Positions 1-5,156 of a DNA stretch of 13,816 nt are shown here, in pieces. This DNA comes from CAYMSA01 sp964392965 (GTDB lineage Bacteria; Actinomycetota; Coriobacteriia; Anaerosomatales; Anaerosomataceae). The notes below the pieces were generated by a model. It saw only the letters and a program-made list of their open reading frames with translations. It searched no databases and had not been told where the DNA came from. The translations under genes and the position numbers were made by a program. Within the stretch, counting starts at the first letter, position 1; the number at the start of each line of letters is the position of its first letter. The stretch is from positions 1 through 13,816 of the forward strand of contig CAYMSA010000047.1 in the NCBI GenBank assembly GCA_964392965.1, written 5' to 3'.

Positions 1-710
1 GCCGTCTTCTGGAGATTGGCGGTCTCGGCGTTGACGAGGCGGTTCACGTCGTTGCGCATCTCCTTGAGGATGCGCACGTCCTCGGTCCTGAGGAGCGCGC
101 TGTGCGCCCCCGCAAGCGCGAGAAACGTCACGATCGGTTCGGCGCCCTTGAGGTAGACCGCGTACGAGCCACGCCTGGTCATCGTGCGCGCCTGGATGTC
201 GAAGCGCGCCATGAGCGCCACGAGGTCCGCAGCGATCGTCTCGTCCTCGGCAGTGAGCTCGAAGTGGAAGTCCCCGTGCGGATCCGCGACGAAGCCGCCG
301 CCGAGAAACGCTCCGCGCAGGTAGGCCACGGCGCAGCACTCCTTCTTCACGAGCCATGACGGCACCTCGTAGAGCGGCGTGCGGTCTGCATCGATGAGAC
401 CCAGGTCGACGAGCGCCGGCCTCAACGCGGGCTGGTCGATGACCGTGATGAGGTAGTTATTGGACTTGTGCAGCACCGAACGGCGGACGGTGATCTCGGT
501 CTTGAGATCGTAGACGCTGTGGAGCAGCTTCACGATGCGGCGGGCGACCGGTGTGGTCTCCGTAGCGACCTCGAGACGGACCCTGCCGCCGCCGCTGTAG
601 TGGAGCGTCCCCTCCACGCGCAGGAGGGCCGAGAGCTCGGCCCGGGGGCAGCACTGCCTCCGCGGCTCCACACGTGCAAGCTCCTCCTTCACCTCGGCGG
701 TGAACGACAT
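1..710 (-). CDS. whiA: WhiA DNA-binding regulator, C-terminal part missing
   Basis: WhiA is a conserved Gram-positive DNA-binding protein with an N-terminal LAGLIDADG-like domain and a C-terminal helix-turn-helix. It controls sporulation septation in Streptomyces and affects cell division and chromosome segregation in non-sporulating bacteria. The visible 236 residues begin MSFTAEVKEELARV and include the family stretches YLRGAFLGGGFVADP, LKGAEPIVTFLALAGAH and RNDVNRLVNAETAN. Usual family length is about 310-330, so some 80-90 residues, including most of the helix-turn-helix, lie beyond the left edge. The ATG at 710-708 overlaps the yvcK stop by one base (TGATG). A GGAGG at 722-718 lies seven bases upstream, so translation is probably coupled to yvcK. 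The reading frame is intact. I am confident of the family; the target genes cannot be read from this sequence. Confidence 0.95.
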   Translation of the reverse strand, partial: MSFTAEVKEELARVEPRRQCCPRAELSALLRVEGTLHYSGGGRVRLEVATETTPVARRIVKLLHSVYDLKTEITVRRSVLHKSNNYLITVIDQPALRPALVDLGLIDADRTPLYEVPSWLVKKECCAVAYLRGAFLGGGFVADPHGDFHFELTAEDETIAADLVALMARFDIQARTMTRRGSYAVYLKGAEPIVTFLALAGAHSALLRTEDVRILKEMRNDVNRLVNAETANLQKT

Positions 711-1600
711 CACCACACCTCCGCGAGCGCCGCACACAGGAGCGCGGGATCGTGGCGGCGGGGGTCGGCGCGGTCGACGGTGTCGACCAGACGAGCCTCG
801 ATACCATAGGCCTCGATCGCACGGCGAACCGCCTCGGCCGAGCGCACGACCTGAGGCTCGCCATCGCCTACGAGACCGCACTGGAGCGACGCGTCGATGA
901 GGGCGACGTCGATGAGACCGTCGAGACCGTGCCGGAGGAGCGCTTCGACGTGATCGACCGGATCCATGCCGTTCGTCTCGCCGGCAAGCGTCGCCACGTT
1001 GCAGACGTAGACCACGCGTGCGCCGCTCTCGCGCACGGCATCGGCGACCCCGTCGATGAGGAAGTTCGGCAGCACGCTGGTGAAGAGACTACCCGGGCCG
1101 ATGACGATGAGGTCCGCCTGCTGCAGCGCCTCGAGCGCTGGCCCATAGCCGGGAGCACGGCCGGAGGTGAGCGTGACCCGGGCGATCGGCCCTTCAGCAC
1201 GTGCGACGTTCGCCTGTCCGGTGACCGTCCGGCCCGCCGCGTCCACACCCGAGAGCACGACGTCCGCGAGCGTGGATGGAAGCACCCGTCCCCGCGCACC
1301 GAGGAGACGCCCGGCGGCCTCCACGGCCTCGGCGAACCCGCCCTTCAGGTCGGTGAGCGCTGCGATGACGAGGTTGCCGATCGCGTGACCCGGGAAGTCG
1401 TCCGTGCCGCCGAGGCGATACTGGAAGACGCGCGCGAGCTCGTTGTCCGGCTCGGCGAGCGCCACGAGACAGTTGCGGACGTCGCCGGGCGGCAGCATGC
1501 CGAGCGCCTCACGCAGCCGCCCGGAACTGCCGCCGTCATCGGCCATCGTCACGACCGCGGTGGTTTCGAAGCCCCCCGCGAGGAGACAGCGGAGCACGAC
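710..1600 (-). CDS. yvcK: YvcK/CofD-like UDP-sugar-binding protein (gluconeogenesis factor), N-terminus lost in gap
   Basis: YvcK proteins bind UDP-GlcNAc. They are needed for growth on gluconeogenic carbon sources and for normal cell shape and wall synthesis in Bacillus and mycobacteria. The visible 296 residues start just after the expected glycine-rich N-terminal loop. They hold the family motifs ADDGGSSGRLRE, PPGDVRN, FPGHAIGNL, GPGSLFTSVLPN and CNVATLAGETNGM in the usual order. Family length is near 320, so about 15-25 residues with the start codon fall in the N run. The stop overlaps the whiA start by one base, and rapZ lies upstream, so rapZ-yvcK-whiA looks like one transcription unit. 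An unbroken reading frame runs through the N run into rapZ, but that is an accident of the placeholder length, not a fusion. Confidence 0.94.
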   Translation of the reverse strand, partial: VVLRCLLAGGFETTAVVTMADDGGSSGRLREALGMLPPGDVRNCLVALAEPDNELARVFQYRLGGTDDFPGHAIGNLVIAALTDLKGGFAEAVEAAGRLLGARGRVLPSTLADVVLSGVDAAGRTVTGQANVARAEGPIARVTLTSGRAPGYGPALEALQQADLIVIGPGSLFTSVLPNFLIDGVADAVRESGARVVYVCNVATLAGETNGMDPVDHVEALLRHGLDGLIDVALIDASLQCGLVGDGEPQVVRSAEAVRRAIEAYGIEARLVDTVDRADPRRHDPALLCAALAEVW

Positions 1601-1700
1601 NNNNNNNNNNNNNNNNNNNNNNNNNNNNNNNNNNNNNNNNNNNNNNNNNNNNNNNNNNNNNNNNNNNNNNNNNNNNNNNNNNNNNNNNNNNNNNNNNNNN
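1601..1700. other. Assembly gap: 100 N placeholder
   Basis: There are exactly 100 unresolved bases. The left flank codes for YvcK shortly after its N-terminus and the right flank for RapZ well before its C-terminus. From usual family lengths, RapZ lacks about 65-75 residues and YvcK about 15-25. The true missing DNA is therefore probably 250-300 bp, and 100 N is a conventional filler rather than a measured size. The missing part should hold the rapZ stop and the yvcK start. Confidence 0.95.
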
Positions 1701-2365
1701 ACGGGCCGGTCGAGCCCGCTCTTGCCCCGCAGGCGCGGGACGTAGTAGGGATTGGGGAGGAACCGCACGTCCATGACGATGTCCGCGTCGATCGGGAGCC
1801 CGTACTTGAATCCGAACGACGTGACGGTGACGCTCAGCTGGTCGGTCGTCTCGCCCTCGGCGAACGACTCCCGTATGAGGCTCCGGAGCTCCATCGGACG
1901 CAGGTCGCTCGTGTCGATGATGTAGTCAGCGCGCGCTTTGAGGGCGCCCAGGAGCGACCGCTCGGCCGAGATGCCCGCCTGGACGGAACCGTACTCCCCG
2001 AGCGGATGCCTTCTGCGCGTCTCCTTGAAACGCCGGATGAGCGTCCGGTCGTCGGCGGTGAGGAAGAGGATGCGAAAGCGGTGACCCTCGGCCTCGAGTG
2101 CGTCGAGTTCGGCGAGGAGCTCCGAGAAGAACGTGCCGCCACGGGCGTCTGAGGCCACGGCGATGTGGTGGATGCGGCTCCCGGGGAGCGCCGTGAGCAT
2201 CACGACCTGCCCGAGGAGCGTGGGCGGGAGGTTGTCGATACAGAAGTAGCCGAGGTCCTCGAACGTGTGCAGCGCCTCGCTCCTGCCGGCGCCAGACATA
2301 CCGGTGATAAGGACGAGGTCGCGCTCTTCAGCCGGCGCGTCTCCGGGACGGACGTCCTCGGTCAT
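1701..2365 (-). CDS. rapZ: RapZ/YvcJ nucleotide-binding protein, C-terminus lost in gap
   Basis: This is a P-loop protein of the RapZ family. In E. coli it is an RNase adapter that delivers GlmZ small RNA for decay; Gram-positive YvcJ binds and hydrolyses nucleotides, with a less clear role. The 221 visible residues contain the P-loop GMSGAGRS at residues 22-29, the signature EDLGYFCIDNLPP, ETRRRHPL, and the start of the C-terminal domain (SFGFKYGLPIDADIVMDVRFLPNPYY). The C-terminal RNA-binding part, about 65-75 residues, is lost in the N run. Two ATGs are adjacent at 2368 and 2365. GGGAGG at 2376-2371 is only two bases from the first but five from the second, so I chose 2365. This site begins beside the TGA of the membrane-protein gene upstream, suggesting tight coupling. 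The P-loop has Arg where Lys is usual, a change I recall in actinobacterial homologues. Confidence 0.94.
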
Positions 2366-2370
2366 CATCG

Positions 2371-2376
2371 CCTCCC
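2371..2376 (-). promoter_or_regulatory. Ribosome-binding site of rapZ
   Basis: GGGAGG on the minus strand lies just after the TGA (2380-2378) of the preceding membrane-protein gene. Its spacing favours the second of two adjacent ATGs, at 2365, as the rapZ start. The stop-RBS-start arrangement fits within 18 bases. Confidence 0.7.
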
Positions 2377-2377
2377 G

Positions 2378-2728
2378 TCAGTCGCGGTCGATGAGCGACG
2401 AGCCGATGCTGTTGACGACCGAGATGATGAGCGCGGCGATCAGCGTGTTCCAGAACCCGTGCGTGTACAGTCCCGGCACGAGCGCGGCGACGAGATAGAG
2501 CATGGCGGCGTTGATGACGAGCGAGAAGAGCCCGAGCGTGAGGATGTTGATGGGAAGCGACAGCACCTTCACGACCGGCCGCACCACGGCGTTCATGACC
2601 GCGAGAACGACCGCTGCGATGACCGCCGACGGCCAGAACGCGTCGACGCTCAGGAGCGTCCCGCCCGACAGGTATTGGACGCCGAAGATGGCGAGCGCGC
2701 TGATGAGCATGCGCAGAAGGAACTTCAT
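2378..2728 (-). CDS. Small PF04020-type membrane protein (phage holin 4 / YvlD-like family)
   Basis: A 116-residue, very hydrophobic protein with about four predicted membrane helices, near residues 4-20, 33-50, 58-85 and 92-112. The central stretch NAVVRPVVKVLSLPINILTLGLFSLVINA is typical of the PF04020 family, which includes Bacillus YvlD. The family carries a 'phage holin' label, but most members are chromosomal and of unknown function; nothing here points to a phage. The start ATG at 2728-2726 has GGAGG at 2741-2737, eight bases upstream. A good -10 box lies at 2774-2769. Downstream, its stop overlaps the rapZ translation signals, so it probably leads the rapZ-yvcK-whiA transcript. Its place between uvrC and rapZ is not usual in better-known Gram-positive genomes. 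Family call is fairly firm; function unknown. Confidence 0.85.
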   Translation of the reverse strand: MKFLLRMLISALAIFGVQYLSGGTLLSVDAFWPSAVIAAVVLAVMNAVVRPVVKVLSLPINILTLGLFSLVINAAMLYLVAALVPGLYTHGFWNTLIAALIISVVNSIGSSLIDRD

Positions 2729-2743
2729 GACGACTCCCTCCGG

Positions 2744-2754
2744 TGACCAGGTCA
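2744..2754. promoter_or_regulatory. Small palindrome in 5' leader of the membrane-protein gene
   Basis: TGACC-A-GGTCA is a perfect 5-bp inverted repeat around one base. It sits just downstream of the transcription start expected from the -10 box at 2774-2769 and just upstream of the Shine-Dalgarno sequence. The position would suit a repressor site. A palindrome this short could easily occur by chance. Confidence 0.3.
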
Positions 2755-2768
2755 GGTGATCGACTTCC

Positions 2769-2774
2769 AGTATA
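2769..2774 (-). promoter_or_regulatory. Probable -10 box for the membrane-protein/rapZ/yvcK/whiA unit
   Basis: TATACT on the minus strand matches five of six bases of the sigma-70/sigma-A -10 consensus in otherwise GC-rich DNA. It lies about 41 bases upstream of the ATG at 2728. No convincing TTGACA-like -35 is seen at 16-18 bp; that position is filled by the palindrome at 2786-2798. This suggests a promoter that depends on an activator or is under operator control. No experimental support. Confidence 0.5.
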
Positions 2775-2785
2775 CCCTTAGGCGA

Positions 2786-2798
2786 ACGGGCTGCCCGT
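2786..2798. promoter_or_regulatory. Palindrome ACGGGC-T-GCCCGT at the -35 position
   Basis: A perfect 6-bp inverted repeat around a single T, centred 18 bp upstream of the TATACT box. The one-base centre makes it a poor RNA hairpin but a reasonable dimeric protein-binding site. It replaces the expected -35 element. The regulator is unknown. Confidence 0.35.
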
Positions 2799-2802
2799 CA
2801 CC

Positions 2803-2828
2803 ACCCGGCCACATGCGGACGGCCGGGT
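2803..2828 (-). terminator. Stem-loop after uvrC, possible terminator without U-tract
   Basis: ACCCGGCC (2803-2810) pairs with GGCCGGGT (2821-2828), an 8-bp GC-rich stem with a 10-base loop, 17 bases past the uvrC stop. No run of T follows on the minus strand. If it ends transcription, it is of the tail-less type seen in high-GC actinobacteria; it may only protect the uvrC 3' end. Confidence 0.4.
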
Positions 2829-2845
2829 ACCCCCGAGCGTTCCCC

Positions 2846-4786
2846 TCACACCTCTGCGGGCGGATCGGGCACCTCCGGCACATCGCCGCGCGTGCGGTCC
2901 CCGTCGGTGTCGGTCTCCGGGCGGCCGTCGCTCCTGAGTGCCTCGGCGATGACGGGAGCGAGCGATGCGGGGATGCTCGCAACGCTCGCGATCTCCTCGA
3001 TGGTAGCCGCACGCAGGCGCTTCACCGACCCGAAGTGCTTGAGCAGCGCGCGCTTGCGAGCGGGACCCACCCCGGGGATGCCGTCGAGCGCCGAGGCGGT
3101 CATGGTCCTCGCGCGCAGCTGGCGATGGTACTCGATGGCGAAGCGATGCGCCTCGTCCCGGATGCGCTTCACGAGATAGAGCGAAGGCGAGCCGTCGGGC
3201 AGCACGACCGGCTCGTCCCAGCCTCGCACGAACAGCTCCTCCTCGCGCTTCGCGAGAGCGGCAACGGGGATCTCGCCGAATCCGAGTTCCTCCATGACCC
3301 CGGCCGCGACACCCAGTTGCGGCGGTCCGCCGTCGACGATCACGAGATCGGGACGCCCGGCGAATCGTGTGTCGCCTACCTGCTCGCGAGCGAAGCGGCG
3401 CCGGAGCACCTCGGAGAGCATCGCGACGTCGTTCGCCTCCTCCGCCGGGAGCCGCACCTTGAAACGGCGATAGGCGGCCTTCTCGGCGCGACCGGCCTCG
3501 AACACGACCATGGAGCCCACCGAGTGCGTGCCGTGCAGCGTGGAGATGTCATAGCACTCGATACGCATCGGGGGTGCGGGCAACGCGAGCGCGCTCTCCA
3601 GCTCGAGGAGCGCGCGGTTGAGCCGCTCCTCGTCGTAGCGGGTGCGATGCTTGTAGCGGGCGAGCGAGTGGCGTGCGTTCGTCCCGGCGAGGTCCGCGAG
3701 CGCGCGCTTCTCGCCACGCCGGGGGACCAACAGCCGTACGCGCGAGCCTCGCAGGCCCGAAAGCCACTCCTCCACGACAGCGAGGTCCTCCGGAAGCTCG
3801 GGGAGGACGACCTCCTTCGGTACATGCGAGGCCTGCGTGTAGTAGCGCAGCAGGAGGCCTTCGATGAGCTCCGGGCCTGCCACATCAAGGCCCTTGTCGA
3901 GTACGAACTCGTTGCCGGCTAGCACGCGGCCTTCACGCACAAGCAACAGATGCACCCCGGCGATCGTCTCCTCGCGCTCCAGGCCGATGACGTCGATGTC
4001 AAGCCGTCGGTCCGAGACCACCCGCTGGCGCTCGAGCACCGCTCTCACGGCGTCGAGCGAGTTTCGGAGCCGGGCCGCGCGCTCGTAGTCGAGCTGAGCC
4101 GCGGCCTCGAGCATCGCGCGCTCGAGCCGCTCGGCCACCTCGGCCTGCCGCCCCTCGAGGAAGGCGGCCACGTTCGCGACGTTCTCGGCGTACGCCTCCT
4201 GCGTGATGGCGCCCACGCACGGCCCGGGGCCCTTGCCGATGTGGTAGTCGAAGCACGGCCGCCCGCCCGGAGCGCCGCCCTTCGCGGTGAGACGCTTCCA
4301 CTCAAGGCAGGTGGTGCGGCACACGGGATAGACCCGTCGCGCGACCTCGATGGTCTCACGCGCCGCCCGCGCGTCCGTGTACGGCCCGAAATACCTGGTT
4401 CCTGGCCGATGCTTCTCGCGCGTGTACTTGATCGCGGGAAAGGGGTCGTCTGCGGTCAGCGCGATGAACGGGAAGCTCTTGTCGTCCTTGTAGTCGACGT
4501 TGTAGGGCGGCCTGAGCTGCTTGATGAGGTTCGCCTCGAGGATGAGACTCTCGACCTCGTTGCCGGTGACCACGTAATCGAAGCCGTCGACGCGCTCCAT
4601 CATGAGCGGGATGCGCTCGCGTTCGTCGTGCCCGCTCACGTACTGCCGCATGCGCTTGCGGAGGGACTTCGCCTTGCCGACGTAGAGGATCTCGTCGGCC
4701 TGCTTCCACAGGTAGACACCCGGCGCGTCCGGGACGACGGTCAGTCTCTCGGCGACCGAAGGCCGCCCGTCAGGCGTGGTGTTCAT
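2846..4786 (-). CDS. uvrC: Excinuclease ABC subunit C
   Basis: UvrC makes both incisions around a lesion in nucleotide excision repair, after UvrA/UvrB recognition. The 646 residues are full length. They hold a GIY-YIG nuclease domain (GVY at 23-25, LYVGKAK at 34-40, LEANLIKQ at 83-90), a cysteine region at 156-190, a UVR motif near 217-252, an RNase H-like second nuclease (ECYDIS near 410, ND near 452, VIVDGG near 482, RDEAH near 543) and a tandem HhH region near 565-615, then an acidic disordered tail. The cysteine set is odd: Cys156, 160, 178 and 190 are present, but Gly186 replaces the cysteine normal in GKC/GRC. The ATG at 4786 has no Shine-Dalgarno sequence; a TATGCT box seven bases upstream suggests a leaderless message. 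uvrA lies two genes upstream in the same direction. Confidence 0.97.
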   Translation of the reverse strand: MNTTPDGRPSVAERLTVVPDAPGVYLWKQADEILYVGKAKSLRKRMRQYVSGHDERERIPLMMERVDGFDYVVTGNEVESLILEANLIKQLRPPYNVDYKDDKSFPFIALTADDPFPAIKYTREKHRPGTRYFGPYTDARAARETIEVARRVYPVCRTTCLEWKRLTAKGGAPGGRPCFDYHIGKGPGPCVGAITQEAYAENVANVAAFLEGRQAEVAERLERAMLEAAAQLDYERAARLRNSLDAVRAVLERQRVVSDRRLDIDVIGLEREETIAGVHLLLVREGRVLAGNEFVLDKGLDVAGPELIEGLLLRYYTQASHVPKEVVLPELPEDLAVVEEWLSGLRGSRVRLLVPRRGEKRALADLAGTNARHSLARYKHRTRYDEERLNRALLELESALALPAPPMRIECYDISTLHGTHSVGSMVVFEAGRAEKAAYRRFKVRLPAEEANDVAMLSEVLRRRFAREQVGDTRFAGRPDLVIVDGGPPQLGVAAGVMEELGFGEIPVAALAKREEELFVRGWDEPVVLPDGSPSLYLVKRIRDEAHRFAIEYHRQLRARTMTASALDGIPGVGPARKRALLKHFGSVKRLRAATIEEIASVASIPASLAPVIAEALRSDGRPETDTDGDRTRGDVPEVPDPPAEV

Positions 4787-4793
4787 GTCTCAA

Positions 4794-4799
4794 AGCATA
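4794..4799 (-). promoter_or_regulatory. -10 box for a probably leaderless uvrC transcript
   Basis: TATGCT on the minus strand fits the TANNNT pattern. Its 3' end is seven bases from the uvrC ATG at 4786, so transcription should start at or next to the A of the ATG. No purine-rich ribosome-binding site is present (TTGAGAC precedes the ATG). No clear -35 is seen; the spacer is taken up by the stem-loop at 4802-4831. Leaderless genes with this spacing are common in actinobacteria. Confidence 0.5.
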
Positions 4800-4801
4800 G
4801 C

Positions 4802-4831
4802 GCGGCGAGGCGCTTTCGGGCACCTCGCCGC
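4802..4831 (-). terminator. 9-bp stem-loop between the small acidic protein gene and uvrC
   Basis: GCGGCGAGG (4802-4810) pairs perfectly with CCTCGCCGC (4823-4831) around a 12-base loop. It begins 22 bases past the stop of the small gene and ends two bases before the uvrC -10 box. There is no U-tract. It may terminate the upstream transcript, separating uvrC from uvrA and the small gene, or act at the uvrC promoter. Confidence 0.45.
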
Positions 4832-4853
4832 ACCGAGCGGAGCGTGGTCTTCG

Positions 4854-5057
4854 CTACTTCTTGTCGAACAGGCCGCTGATCTTCCCCTTCACATCCTCGA
4901 TGACGTCACCGACGGCCTCGCCGAGATCCTCCATCTTCTCCCCGCCGATGGACTTGGCGACCTCGTCCCAGTTCTCATCGAGGAAGCCGATGACCTTCTC
5001 GGCAGCAGCCTCGTCGATGCCGGTCTTCTCGATGAGCAACGCCTTCAGATCTTCCAT
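4854..5057 (-). CDS. 67-residue acidic helical protein of unknown function
   Basis: The protein begins MEDLKALLIEKTGIDEAAA and ends GKISGLFDKK. It is rich in Glu, Asp and Lys, has no cysteine, signal peptide or membrane segment, and should be almost wholly alpha-helical. The opening pattern (hydrophobic helix, KTGID, AAAEKVIGFL) resembles the N-terminal repeat of several small helical bacterial families, but I cannot name one with confidence. The start is set by GGGAGG six bases before the ATG at 5057; a GTG five codons earlier would overlap this ribosome-binding site and is less likely. It lies between uvrA (87 bp upstream) and uvrC (67 bp downstream) on the same strand. A link to DNA repair is suggested only by position. 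The strong ribosome-binding site and normal base use argue that it is a real gene. Confidence 0.8.
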   Translation of the reverse strand: MEDLKALLIEKTGIDEAAAEKVIGFLDENWDEVAKSIGGEKMEDLGEAVGDVIEDVKGKISGLFDKK

Positions 5058-5101
5058 GCACAACCTCCCCACGTCGACGGTCAGGCTCTCATTCCCTGTA
5101 T

Positions 5102-5107
5102 ATCCAA
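5102..5107 (-). promoter_or_regulatory. Weak candidate promoter for the 67-residue protein
   Basis: An AT-rich patch on the minus strand (GGATATACAG) stands out in the uvrA-to-small-gene spacer. Its TATACA element, about 45 bases upstream of the ATG, is preceded at 16 bp by GTGACG, a partial -35 match. The -10 lacks the conserved final T, so the call is weak. If active, the small gene would not depend on uvrA transcription. Confidence 0.3.
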
Positions 5108-5124
5108 TCCGCGGCCTGCGTCAC

Positions 5125-5156
5125 GACTCCCGGCCTCTGTTCGCTCAACGGGAGTC
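5125..5156 (-). terminator. Stem-loop over the uvrA stop codon
   Basis: GACTCCCG (5125-5132) pairs with CGGGAGTC (5149-5156), an 8-bp stem with a 16-base loop that contains the uvrA TGA (5147-5145). No T-run follows. Overlap with coding sequence and the large loop make it a doubtful terminator; it could equally be a 3' stabilising structure or chance. Confidence 0.3.

Noticed and set aside
710..2368. A single 552-residue RapZ-YvcK fusion protein reading through the N run
   Set aside because: Both families lack expected residues at the gap, and the open frame depends on an arbitrary 100-N filler.
2378..2728. A true phage holin or prophage remnant, as the family label might suggest
   Set aside because: No other phage gene is present, base composition matches the neighbours, and PF04020 proteins are mostly ordinary chromosomal membrane proteins.
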